Positions 1-7,019 of a stretch of 64,000 bases of DNA are shown here, in pieces. A program made the translations under genes and the position numbers. The DNA lies in contig CAWDIJ010000005.1 in assembly GCA_963802375.1 (NCBI GenBank), forward strand, positions 124,001 through 188,000. The letters run 5' to 3'. Numbering within the stretch: the stretch's first letter is position 1; every line of letters starts with the position of its first letter. This stretch comes from JACDAN01 sp963802375 (lineage in GTDB: Bacteria > Actinomycetota > Thermoleophilia > Gaiellales > Gaiellaceae). The notes below the pieces were generated by a model, which did not search any database, was not told the DNA's origin, and saw only the letters and a list, made by a program, of their open reading frames with translations.

Positions 1-292
1 TCAGGAACCGGATCCCCTGGTAGGCGACATGCCCGCGCTGGCCCCGGAACGTCCAGAGCCGGTTCCACGTGTAGTTGTTCGTCACGGCGACGAGGAACGA
101 CGCGGTCGCTGCGGGGAGGTGATGCCAGTCGGCCCAGAGCACGAGCGTCGAGAAGACCGCGAGGTTGACCACGTAGCCCGACGCGCCGACCGTGCAGAAC
201 TTCGCGAGCTGCACCCAGTTGTGCGGCCGCCGCAGCGCGGCCCCGGCGCGGCCACCGGCGACTGCGAGCGTCGAGGAGAACGAACGTGACAC
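1..292 (-). CDS. GtrA-like family membrane protein (3' end outside window)
   Basis: The frame opens at a GTG at 292 and runs off the left edge, giving 97 residues of an incomplete protein. After a short Arg/Ala-rich N-terminus comes QLAKFCTVGASGYVVNL, then a hydrophobic segment, and the motif NNYTWNRLWTFRG. This pattern is typical of the GtrA/DPMS2-like family of small membrane proteins with about four helices, which act in translocation or transfer of polyprenyl-linked sugars in the cell envelope. The first two helices and the loop motif are visible; the last helices are lost. No good Shine-Dalgarno sequence precedes the GTG. Family assignment is confident, the sugar substrate is unknown. 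Confidence 0.8.
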   Translation of the reverse strand, partial: MSRSFSSTLAVAGGRAGAALRRPHNWVQLAKFCTVGASGYVVNLAVFSTLVLWADWHHLPAATASFLVAVTNNYTWNRLWTFRGQRGHVAYQGIRFL

Positions 293-372
293 GGCCGGCG
301 CGAGAGTAGCCTAAGGCGTCGACTAGTCGACGCCGACCATGAGAGGCCATACCGGCTTGCCGGCATGGCCGC

Positions 373-645
373 TCACGCGGCCGGTCCGCGGCCCCGGCGA
401 AGCGGGACGCCCCGTGCGCGATAGAACCCGAGCTCCTCGGTGTCGAGCAGCGCAAACGGGGAGTCGATGACGACCTCGCCGCCGGCGGGAGATGCCGCGG
501 CCATGGGCAGAAAGCGGTGGCGGCCGTCCAGGCAGCGAACCTCGAGCCCCATCGGCTGCCCCTCGGCCGCCTCGAGGATCACGTCGGCGACGTGTCCGAT
601 CCGGACCCCGTGCAGGGTCACGGGCCGCTGCAAGAACCTCTCCAT
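373..645 (-). CDS. Small PRC-barrel-like protein
   Basis: A 90-residue soluble protein beginning MERFLQRPVTLHGVRIG. The N-terminal half (roughly residues 8-70) alternates short strands around HGVRIGHVADVILE and GLEVRCLDGRHRFLPMAA, the look of a PRC-barrel fold, a small beta barrel found in ribosome-maturation and photosynthetic reaction-centre proteins. The C-terminus is Arg-rich. I chose the ATG at 645 because upstream codons in this frame belong to the acylphosphatase gene's region in another frame. It lies 19 bases after the acylphosphatase stop on the same strand and may be co-transcribed. Function unknown; the family call is tentative. Confidence 0.6.
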   Translation of the reverse strand: MERFLQRPVTLHGVRIGHVADVILEAAEGQPMGLEVRCLDGRHRFLPMAAASPAGGEVVIDSPFALLDTEELGFYRARGVPLRRGRGPAA

Positions 646-664
646 CGAGACAGCGGTTCCCGCT

Positions 665-937
665 TCAGCGCGTCGCGAACCCGTGCTCGTCGCGCGGTTC
701 CGTCCACTCGACCTCGACGTCGTCCACGTGGGCGAGCGACGGCCCGCGGCGGCACCAGTCGAGCATCGAATCGATCCGGTCACGGTCGCCCTCGAACACC
801 GCTTCCACCGTTCCGTCCGGGTTGTTGCGGATCCAACCCGCGAGATCGAGCGACCGGGCACGGTCCCTCGTCTCGGCGCGGAAGAAGACTCCCTGCACCC
901 GACCGCGGACCACGACCCGGGCGCGGGCGTCGCTCAT
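665..937 (-). CDS. acyP: Acylphosphatase
   Basis: A 90-residue protein of normal acylphosphatase length. It has the two family signatures: GRVQGVFFRAETRDRARSL with the phosphate-binding loop and its Arg at about residue 20, and GWIRNNPDGTVEAVFEGD with the catalytic Asn near residue 37. Such enzymes hydrolyse acylphosphates such as 1,3-bisphosphoglycerate or carbamoyl phosphate in the cytoplasm. The ATG at 937 overlaps the stop of the upstream pcm gene by four bases (ATGA), which fixes the start and indicates translational coupling. Confidence 0.93.
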   Translation of the reverse strand: MSDARARVVVRGRVQGVFFRAETRDRARSLDLAGWIRNNPDGTVEAVFEGDRDRIDSMLDWCRRGPSLAHVDDVEVEWTEPRDEHGFATR

Positions 938-1581
938 CCGTCGAACCCCTCCTCGCCCACGAGCGGGACGAAGCGGCACGGCACCGACCGGATGACCGCC
1001 GGGCCCTCGGGGCTCCGAACGATCACCTCGAGGCGCTGGCCTCGGCGCCCGCCGACCGGGACGACGAGCCGGCCGCCGACCTTGAGCTGCTCGTAGAGCG
1101 CGTTCGGGAACTCCGGCGCGGCCGCGGCCACCGCGATGGCGTCGTACGGGGCGTGCTCTGGCAGGCCGCGTGACCCGTCGCCGACGTTGACGTTGACATC
1201 GTCAACGCCGGCCGCCTCGAGGTTGCGCCGTGCCTGCTCGGCGAGCTCCGGAATCCGCTCGATGGAGTGCACCTCCTTCGCGAGCTGCGCGAGCACCGCG
1301 GCCTGGTAGCCGGAGCCGGTACCTACGTCGAGTGCGCGCTCGTCGCCGTCGAGGCCGAGCTCTTCCAGGATCCTGGCGACCATGTACGGCTGCGAGATCG
1401 TCTGGCCAGAGCCGATCGGGAGCGCCGCGTCGTCGTAGGCGCGACGGCGCAGGTCGTCCGGGACGAACGGCTCGCGCGGGACGTGCTCCATCGCCTCGAG
1501 CACCCGGGGGTCCGCGATGTCGCGGCCGCGCAGCTGCTCGTCGACCATCCGGCGAAGGCGGGCTTCGGCTGGAGAACTCAT
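934..1581 (-). CDS. pcm: Protein-L-isoaspartate O-methyltransferase
   Basis: A 215-residue protein of the usual length for PCMT, which uses SAM to methylate isoaspartyl residues in aged proteins and so starts their repair. The substrate-loop motif LPIGSGQTISQPYMVA (about residues 54-69) and the SAM-binding motif ALDVGTGSGYQAAVLAQL (about 82-99) are intact, followed by SIERIPELAEQARRNL. It heads a three-gene minus-strand run with acylphosphatase and the PRC-barrel-like gene. The 153 bases upstream, to the end of the phosphodiesterase gene, contain no gene I can support. Confidence 0.95.
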   Translation of the reverse strand: MSSPAEARLRRMVDEQLRGRDIADPRVLEAMEHVPREPFVPDDLRRRAYDDAALPIGSGQTISQPYMVARILEELGLDGDERALDVGTGSGYQAAVLAQLAKEVHSIERIPELAEQARRNLEAAGVDDVNVNVGDGSRGLPEHAPYDAIAVAAAAPEFPNALYEQLKVGGRLVVPVGGRRGQRLEVIVRSPEGPAVIRSVPCRFVPLVGEEGFDG

Positions 1582-1734
1582 CCCAGAATGAGAGCTGTGC
1601 CGCCAGGGCGCGCTGGGCGGCGCCAGGCGTCGTCCTCACCCGCGCCCATATGAGTGGATATGAACGCGGCCTGCGTCCGGGCCTGGCATCCACCCATCGC
1701 ACCCTGGCGACGAGCCACATCCTGGAACGAGTTC

Positions 1735-3027
1735 TCAGGCGGCGCGGGCATACGCGGGAGCTTGTATCCCGAAGTGGCGCAGGACGAACGGCGCGACGCC
1801 TGCGATGTCGCCCGGCGGCGGCTCCCCGGCTCCGATGGCGAGCATCGGAACCAGTGAGTCGCCCTCGAGCAGCGATCCGTGCGATCCACCGCCGGCGTGG
1901 TGGCGACCCCCGAGGTCGGCGAACTCGACACCCTCGACCGCTGACACCAGCACGTCGCCGGCGTTCGGATTCCTGAGTGCCCGAAGCGCGCGACCCTGCC
2001 AGCCGTCGGTCGACGCGTCGAGCCGGAGCTCGCCGCCGTCCCGGAGCGCAATGGCCTCGCCGTCCTCCGCGAAGATTGCGACGTCGACGCCGTCCGTGCG
2101 GGCCAGCCGCTCGGCGACGGTCCTTGCTTCGGCATCGCCCGAGACGTACACCATGCCGGCCCGGTTCGAGGCCGTGACGAGCGTGCCGGGGATGTCCACC
2201 AGCGACTTCTGGAGACGGACGGCCCGGTCGACGTGGGTCTGGCCGTGGTCGGAGCACACGACGACGGCGTACCGATCGAGGAACTCGTCCAGGCCGCCGG
2301 CCGCCTCGACGAGGGCGCCGACCGCCTGGTCGCTGCGCCGCAGTGCCTCCTCGGCGCCGCCCGGGCCGAGCGCGTGCGAGGCGTAGTCGTAGTCGGGCAG
2401 GTAGTAGAAGAGGAAGTCGAAGCCGTCGCGCGTCACGAGCCACCGGCCGACGGCTGCGGCGTACGCGTCGATCGAGCCCCCCGTGCGCGTGCGGATCGCG
2501 AGCGGCGCACCGGTGACGTCCGACTCGAAGAGGCTGAAGTAGAAGAACCGGCGCGGCCCGTCCACCGGGCGCACGAGCCCTGGCACCGTCGGAACGTGAC
2601 GCGTCCGGCCCCGGTAGCACGGGGTGTTCACGGCCGCCGTCGTCAGTCCCTCGTCCTCGAGCGACTCGAACAGGGTCGCCGCCTCGCGCGAGAGATGGTG
2701 GGCGTTCATCTCGACGATCGCGTCGCGGATCGCGCGCCGCGTCCCGGCCGCGCGCATCGCGCCGAAGGACGAGCCGTACTCGACCAGCCGCGCCTCTCCG
2801 CGGTGGTACCAGACGAGATGCGGGATCTCGTGGACATCGGGGTGCGCGCCCGTCGCAAGCGTCGCCATGCAGACCGGAGTCAGCGAGGGGAAGGTCGACA
2901 CCGCCCGGCCGTACGTCCCAGCGTCGTGGAGCGAGGCGAGCGTCGGCGCGGAGCGCCGCTCGACCGCCTGCTCGAAGACCTCCGGCGTGAGCCCGTCGAT
3001 CACGACGAGGATCAGCTTCCGGGGCAT
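1735..3027 (-). CDS. Alkaline-phosphatase-superfamily phosphodiesterase / nucleotide pyrophosphatase
   Basis: A 430-residue protein starting MPRKLILVVIDGLTPE, the metal-binding Asp motif of type I phosphodiesterase/nucleotide pyrophosphatases. The likely nucleophile Thr lies in STFPSLTPVCMATLATG (about residues 45-61). Further metal ligands appear in YYLPDYDYASHALGP, VVCSDHGQTHVD and GGGSHGSLLEGD. No signal peptide is seen, so it is probably cytoplasmic. The ATG at 3027 overlaps the stop of the small membrane-protein gene by one base (TGATG). Substrate not predictable; related actinobacterial genes are often paired with small membrane proteins (inference). Confidence 0.88.
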   Translation of the reverse strand: MPRKLILVVIDGLTPEVFEQAVERRSAPTLASLHDAGTYGRAVSTFPSLTPVCMATLATGAHPDVHEIPHLVWYHRGEARLVEYGSSFGAMRAAGTRRAIRDAIVEMNAHHLSREAATLFESLEDEGLTTAAVNTPCYRGRTRHVPTVPGLVRPVDGPRRFFYFSLFESDVTGAPLAIRTRTGGSIDAYAAAVGRWLVTRDGFDFLFYYLPDYDYASHALGPGGAEEALRRSDQAVGALVEAAGGLDEFLDRYAVVVCSDHGQTHVDRAVRLQKSLVDIPGTLVTASNRAGMVYVSGDAEARTVAERLARTDGVDVAIFAEDGEAIALRDGGELRLDASTDGWQGRALRALRNPNAGDVLVSAVEGVEFADLGGRHHAGGGSHGSLLEGDSLVPMLAIGAGEPPPGDIAGVAPFVLRHFGIQAPAYARAA

Positions 3028-3443
3028 CAGTCGGCGAGCGTGCGCAGGCCGGCGTAGCGCTCGGGCTGGCGCCGACGCAGCCGAACGGCGAGGAAGGGCA
3101 GGCCGATGAACTCGAGATAGCCGACGAGTGGTATGAACGCGAGCGCGCCGATTGCCACGGCAACGCCGGCGACCAGCAGCGCGGTTCCCAGGCGGGCGCC
3201 GCCGCGCCTCAGCGCGCCGCGCACGATTTCCCCCGCAGAGGCGGCGCCGAAGATGCCGCCGAGCGCGCCGGCCGCCGCTTCGGGCTCGTCGCCGAGCCAG
3301 ATCCCCAGCGCGAACCCCGCGACCGCGGCAAGCGCGATCGCGGCGAGCAGGCCGGCCCTGGTGCCGCCGAGCAGACCGGCGAGTAGAATCCCGATGCCGA
3401 CCCCGAGACCCAGGAACACTCCGATCCAGTAGACGTCGGCCAT
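3027..3443 (-). CDS. Small multi-span membrane protein, function unknown
   Basis: A 138-residue hydrophobic protein. Four apparent transmembrane segments: about residues 5-25, 30-51, 58-75 (weak, Gly/Ala-rich) and 88-110, ending in an Arg-rich tail. It begins MADVYWIGVFLGLGVGIG. I recognise no named domain. It is transcribed just ahead of, and overlaps, the phosphodiesterase gene, so the two probably act together. A TAGACT box lies nine bases upstream of the ATG. Confidence 0.75.
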   Translation of the reverse strand: MADVYWIGVFLGLGVGIGILLAGLLGGTRAGLLAAIALAAVAGFALGIWLGDEPEAAAGALGGIFGAASAGEIVRGALRRGGARLGTALLVAGVAVAIGALAFIPLVGYLEFIGLPFLAVRLRRRQPERYAGLRTLAD

Positions 3444-3452
3444 CTGGCGGCC

Positions 3453-3458
3453 AGTCTA
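3453..3458 (-). promoter_or_regulatory. Candidate -10 box (TAGACT), very short leader
   Basis: On the minus strand TAGACT ends nine bases before the ATG at 3443. It matches the TANNNT pattern found before other operon-leading genes here. No -35 box is evident. Confidence 0.35.
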
Positions 3459-3594
3459 CGCATGGAGGTTTCGGCCGCCGGGGCACGGGGGGAAACCTCA
3501 TATGCGGGGCGGCTCCTGGCCGCAGGGAGCCGTTCCGCGCCTGTCCAGGAAGCCTTGCGCGAACCGAATGACCGCGCCTTCCGTACCTCCCACC

Positions 3595-3627
3595 AACCGA
3601 CCAAGGAGGGGAGATGAGGAAGGTTGT
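3595..3627 (+). repeat. 33-bp leader repeat, copy 1 (RBS plus first codons)
   Basis: Identical base for base to 4328-4360. It holds the ribosome-binding site AAGGAGGGGAG, the ATG and the first codons (MRKVV) of the CHRD gene. Identity confined to this block, with diverged coding sequence downstream, suggests a duplicated gene whose leader was conserved or converted. Confidence 0.9.
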
Positions 3628-4213
3628 CATCCTCGTGTTCGTTGCGCTCGGCGTTCTGGGGGTCGGTGCCGTGGCGACAGCGGACGACGACGACGGAAGC
3701 GGCCACAACGGCGCACGGTTGAACGGGTACCAGGAGGTCACGTCGATCTCGACGACCGGCTTCGGCAGCTTCCACATCAAGTTCAACAAGGACGACACCG
3801 CGGACTACGTCCTCAGCTACCGCGGCATCGAGACGCCTGTGACGCAGGCGCACATCCACTTCGCCCAGAGGGCGGCGAACGGGCCGATCCAGGTCTGGCT
3901 CTGCGATGGCGACCCGGCCGCTGCGCCGGTCCCACCTGCTCGCCCTCCGGGGTCTCCGCCGTTCCCGACGTGTCCGGCATTCGGGCCTGACGGCGGAACG
4001 GTGAGCGGCACCCTCACACCGGGCGACGTGCAACTCGGAAGCCCGGATCGCGGCATCGAAGCCGGCAACTGGGACGAGTTCAAGGCAGCGGTGCTGGTTG
4101 GACACACCTACGCGAATGTCCACTCGACGAAGTTCCCTGGCGGCGAGGTCCGCGGCCAGATCGGCGATCGAGACCAGAAGGAGTACACAGGCCCGCCACC
4201 GTTCGACGACTAG
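3614..4213 (+). CDS. Secreted CHRD-domain protein 1
   Basis: A 199-residue protein with an N-terminal signal peptide (MRKVVILVFVALGVLG, cleavage near ATADDDD). The rest is one CHRD domain: RLNGYQEVTSISTTGFGSF, then THIHF-like AHIHFAQRAANGPIQVWLC, and the hallmark end YANVHSTKFPGGEVRGQI. CHRD domains were defined in chordin and occur in bacterial exported proteins of unknown role. Relative to the second copy it carries a Pro-rich insert of about 15-20 residues near 105-125. The ATG follows a strong AAGGAGGGGAG site. It is tandem with the gene at 4347. Confidence 0.9.
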   Translation: MRKVVILVFVALGVLGVGAVATADDDDGSGHNGARLNGYQEVTSISTTGFGSFHIKFNKDDTADYVLSYRGIETPVTQAHIHFAQRAANGPIQVWLCDGDPAAAPVPPARPPGSPPFPTCPAFGPDGGTVSGTLTPGDVQLGSPDRGIEAGNWDEFKAAVLVGHTYANVHSTKFPGGEVRGQIGDRDQKEYTGPPPFDD

Positions 4214-4240
4214 CTAAGTCGCGGCAGGCACCACGGGTAG

Positions 4241-4268
4241 ATGGGGGCAGGATGAATCCTGTCCCCAT
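4241..4268. repeat. 28-bp imperfect palindrome after CHRD gene 1
   Basis: Arms ATGGGGGCAGGAT and ATCCTGTCCCCAT around a GA centre, with one G/A difference that would be a G-U pair in RNA. It lies 27 bases after the CHRD1 stop and resembles the palindrome at 4909-4936. The block GCGGCAGGC precedes both copies (4221-4229 and 4890-4898). Could be a REP-type element or a rho-independent-like terminator, though no T run follows. Confidence 0.8.
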
Positions 4269-4327
4269 GACCCTTCGGCGCACCTCTTCGACCAATCTGA
4301 TCAACGTGGCCTGTCGTAGGCTTGTTG

Positions 4328-4360
4328 AACCGACCAAGGAGGGGAGATGAGGAAGGTTGT
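4328..4360 (+). repeat. 33-bp leader repeat, copy 2
   Basis: Second exact copy of 3595-3627, again carrying the ribosome-binding site and first codons of a CHRD gene. Confidence 0.9.
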
Positions 4361-4886
4361 GCTCCTCGGGCTCGCCGTCGTCATTGGCGTGCTCGCCGTT
4401 TCCGCGGTTGCCTTCGCCGACCGAGGCCACGGCAAAGGCGACAAGGACTTCTCCGCCCGCCTCAACGGGTGGGAAGAGGATCCGTCGCAGGTGACGACCG
4501 GCAGCGGGTCGTTCCGCGCCAAGGTCGTCAGCGCGACGAGGATCGACTTCACGCTCCGCTACAGGAACCTGGAGGACACCAACGTCGTCCAGGCCCACAT
4601 CCACATCGGCTCTCGTCACGAGAGCGGCGGGATCAGCGCCTGGCTCTGCGGCGGCACGACGCAGCCCGCGTGTCCGGCGGGTCCCACTGCCACGGTCAAC
4701 GGCACAATCGAAGCGGCTGACATCACGGGCCCCGCTGGCCAGGGTGTCGAGCCGGGCAACTTCGCCGACCTGCTGCGCGCAATGCGGAAGGGCGAGACGT
4801 ACGCCAACGTCCATACCTCCCCGCGTGCACCCGGCGGTGAGGTCCGCGGTCAGATCCGCGGGCACCACGATGACGACGACGACTAG
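4347..4886 (+). CDS. Secreted CHRD-domain protein 2
   Basis: A 179-residue paralogue of the preceding gene. Signal peptide MRKVVLLGLAVVIGVLAVSA, cleavage probably near AFADRG. One CHRD domain follows: RLNGWEEDPSQVTTGSGSF, AHIHIGSRHESGGISAWLC and YANVHTSPRAPGGEVRGQI, then an Asp-rich tail (HHDDDDD) that could bind cations. The leader and start are identical to copy 1. It converges on the E2 gene; a perfect palindrome lies between them. Confidence 0.9.
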   Translation: MRKVVLLGLAVVIGVLAVSAVAFADRGHGKGDKDFSARLNGWEEDPSQVTTGSGSFRAKVVSATRIDFTLRYRNLEDTNVVQAHIHIGSRHESGGISAWLCGGTTQPACPAGPTATVNGTIEAADITGPAGQGVEPGNFADLLRAMRKGETYANVHTSPRAPGGEVRGQIRGHHDDDDD

Positions 4887-4908
4887 GTAGCGGCAGGCTT
4901 ACGAGTTG

Positions 4909-4936
4909 ACGGGGACAGGATTAATCCTGTCCCCGT
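4909..4936. repeat. Perfect 28-bp palindrome between CHRD2 and E2
   Basis: The sequence equals its own reverse complement over 28 bases (arm ACGGGGACAGGATT). It overlaps the 3' end of the E2 gene: the minus-strand codons for R-G-Q-D and the TAA stop are read from it. It can form a hairpin in both transcripts, so it may also end convergent transcription. Confidence 0.85.
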
Positions 4937-6012
4937 GAGCCTTCCAATCGGCGGAGGACGGCAAGCCCGAACTCCGCCGCCCGGGCACCGTCGACGACTC
5001 GATGGTCGAACGTCAGCGCCACGTAACCGACCGGCCTGGCGACGACCTCGCCGTCCCTCACCACCGGGCGGTCGGCGATCCGGCCGAGGCTGAGGATCGC
5101 GACCTCCGGGTGGTTCACGATCGGCGTCTGGAACAGGCCCGCGAGCTTCCCAGCGCTCGTGACCGTGAAGGTCGAGCCGCGCAGCTCCTCCGCGGACAGC
5201 GCGCCGGCGCTGGCGGCCTCCGCCAGCCGGCGCACCTCTGCTTCCAGATCCTCGACCGATCGCGTGTCGACGCCCCGCACGACCGGGACGACCAGACCCT
5301 GGTCGGTCTGCACGGCGACGCCGAGGTCGTAGCGGTCGAGGTAGACGATCCCGTCGCCCTCCAGCCGCGCGTTCAGCTCCGGGAACTCCTGCAGCGCCTC
5401 GGCAGTCGCCTTCAGCACGGTCGGGACGAGCAGCTTCAGGTCGACGGCGCCGAAGTCACACTCCTCGACCCAGGTGACCGGCGGGACTTCCCGGTGCGCA
5501 CGAGTCATGTGCTCGGCGATCAGCCGCCGGACGCCGCGGAGCGGCTCCCGCCTCCCCTCTGCCGGGCCGGTGGCGGCGCGACGCACGTCCTCTTCGGTTA
5601 TCCGACCCTGCGGCCCCGTGGCGTCCACGTCTGCGAGGTCCACGCCGAGCTCCTGCGCGATCTTCCGGATCAGCGGTGTCGCACGGAGGCGTGATGGCTC
5701 GGTCGGGCTCGGCGGCTCTAGCGCAGGCGACGGCGTCGGCGCGGCGCGCGGCGGCTCCTCGACCTGCGGCATTGCTCCGTCGCCGATGACCACGAGGACG
5801 GTCCCGACCGGGACTACCTTGCCCTCCTCGACGAGGATGCTCGCGACCTTCCCTGCGGCCGGCGAGGGTATCTCGACCGTCGTCTTGTCGGTTTGCACCT
5901 CGACGAGCGGGTCGTCCTCGGCGATCTCCTGGCCCTCCTCGACGAGCCAGCGCGCGATCTCCCCCTCAGTGAGTCCCTCGCCGAGATCCGGCAGCTTGAA
6001 CTCGTAGGCCAT
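4921..6012 (-). CDS. 2-oxoacid dehydrogenase E2 (dihydrolipoyl acyltransferase)
   Basis: A 363-residue E2, short for the family (usually 400 or more) because it has one lipoyl domain and short linkers. Lipoyl domain: residues 1-76 with the lipoylated Lys at about 43 in VQTDKTTVEIPS. Peripheral-subunit-binding domain: about 115-150 (ATPLIRKIAQELGVDL). The catalytic domain follows and carries the active-site His at about 337 in FDHRVVDG. It transfers acyl groups to CoA in the pyruvate or branched-chain 2-oxoacid dehydrogenase complex; substrate is not decided by sequence. The E1 genes lie 2.3 kb upstream on the same strand. The ATG at 6012 follows GAAGAGG. The last four residues and stop lie in a palindrome. 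Confidence 0.9.
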   Translation of the reverse strand: MAYEFKLPDLGEGLTEGEIARWLVEEGQEIAEDDPLVEVQTDKTTVEIPSPAAGKVASILVEEGKVVPVGTVLVVIGDGAMPQVEEPPRAAPTPSPALEPPSPTEPSRLRATPLIRKIAQELGVDLADVDATGPQGRITEEDVRRAATGPAEGRREPLRGVRRLIAEHMTRAHREVPPVTWVEECDFGAVDLKLLVPTVLKATAEALQEFPELNARLEGDGIVYLDRYDLGVAVQTDQGLVVPVVRGVDTRSVEDLEAEVRRLAEAASAGALSAEELRGSTFTVTSAGKLAGLFQTPIVNHPEVAILSLGRIADRPVVRDGEVVARPVGYVALTFDHRVVDGARAAEFGLAVLRRLEGSRGQD

Positions 6013-6061
6013 CAGTGCCTCTTCCGGTGATGCTGCCGGAATTCTGGGTCGTGAGCACCAA

Positions 6062-6127
6062 GCCAGAGTCCGCACTCGGCCGCAGCCAAGGCTGTCAGCC
6101 TTGGGAAGGACGAGGGTGGGCTCTGGC
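6062..6127. other. Nested inverted repeats in the E2 leader
   Basis: An outer pair GCCAGAGTCC (6062-6071) and GGGCTCTGGC (6118-6127) encloses a hairpin with arms CCAAGGCT and AGCCTTGG (6086-6104, 3-base loop). It lies in the 174 bases between the GNAT stop and the E2 start, so on the minus strand it could end the upstream message or shape the E2 leader. I recognise no known riboswitch. Confidence 0.4.
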
Positions 6128-6186
6128 GCCGCGTGATCGCGGGCCAGAAGCCGGCGAGCATTGCCGGGAGAGGCACCGGGCGAAAC

Positions 6187-6633
6187 CTACCCGCGCTCGG
6201 CGGCCTGCTCCATCTCGACGAACTCGACGTCTCCCCACCGGTCGAACTGCCGAGTGTGGCGCCCGGTCTCGCGGAACCCCGCTCGCTCGTAGACCTTGAT
6301 CGCCCGCTCGTTGAACGCTGCGACGTTGAGGATGACCCGCTCGGCGCCGAATCGCGCCCTGCCGTACTCGATGCCGGCCCGCAGGAACTCGAGCCCGAGC
6401 CCGCGGCCGGTCAGTTCCGGACGGAGGCCGAGGCCGATCTCGACCGCGTCGCCTTTCTCCTCGAAGTAGAAGTTGCCGACAAGCGCGCCAGCCTCGTCGA
6501 GCGCCTCATACCACCGCTCCGGATTGCGCACCGGCTCTGCATCGCCGTCGTAGAAGTCGTACGGAGGCTCGTACCGCCAGCTTCGGAGGTCGGTGAACAG
6601 CTCCGGGGTGGCCGGCCGGATCGTGAGCTTCAC
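6187..6633 (-). CDS. GNAT-family N-acetyltransferase
   Basis: A 148-residue protein with the full GNAT fold: N-terminal strand KLTIRPATPELFTDL, the acetyl-CoA loop LTGRGLGLEFLRAGIEYGR (about residues 74-92, Q/RxxGxG/A type) and the C-terminal NERAIKVYERAGFRETGR. It would transfer an acetyl group from acetyl-CoA to an amine; the substrate is unknown (aminoglycoside-type or ribosomal-protein-type both occur). The ATG at 6633 overlaps the HIRAN gene stop by four bases, so it belongs to the E1 operon. Confidence 0.88.
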   Translation of the reverse strand: MKLTIRPATPELFTDLRSWRYEPPYDFYDGDAEPVRNPERWYEALDEAGALVGNFYFEEKGDAVEIGLGLRPELTGRGLGLEFLRAGIEYGRARFGAERVILNVAAFNERAIKVYERAGFRETGRHTRQFDRWGDVEFVEMEQAAERG

Positions 6634-7019
6634 GAGCGCGGCGTTCCGATCCAGGCGTCCGGCGGAGCAATCAGCACGCGGAGACCGCCTTCGACGCGCC
6701 AGAGCGAGACGGCCTGCTCGTCTCCCCGGAGCTCGGGCGCCACCTCGCGCGGCACGTAGCCGACCTGGAGCGTCTGCTCCTCGTTCCAGATCCCGACCGC
6801 GTTCGGATCGTGCTCGTTGTCCGGCTCCGGGACGAGCGCCAGCCGGCGGCCCGGCTCGAAGGACGGGTCAGGAAGCGACTCGGGGCGGAATGACACGCCG
6901 GCGGCCGGCACGACGCGGATCCGCTCGTCCTCCCAGCGCACCGGCTCGCCCGTCGCCGCGTCCCGCAGCCAGTAGCCGGACGGGCCGCGCTCGAGCCAGA
7001 GCCGGACGCGCTCCGTCAC
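6630..7019 (-). CDS. Stand-alone HIRAN-domain protein
   Basis: A 129-residue protein. Residues 50-100 carry a HIRAN core: LALVPEPDNEHDPNAVGIWN followed by QVGYVPREVAPEL. HIRAN domains bind DNA ends or stalled forks in SWI2/SNF2 proteins such as HLTF, but bacterial versions also occur alone. No helicase or nuclease domain is attached. It overlaps the acetamidase stop (ATGA at 7016-7019) and the GNAT start, so it is embedded in a metabolic operon. Start GTG or ATG at 7019. Confidence 0.8.
   Translation of the reverse strand: MTERVRLWLERGPSGYWLRDAATGEPVRWEDERIRVVPAAGVSFRPESLPDPSFEPGRRLALVPEPDNEHDPNAVGIWNEEQTLQVGYVPREVAPELRGDEQAVSLWRVEGGLRVLIAPPDAWIGTPRS

Noticed and set aside
3444..3613. A riboswitch in the CHRD1 leader, from inverted repeats near 3465-3499 and 3510-3532.
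   Set aside because: The stems are short, match no class I know, and the second CHRD gene lacks them.
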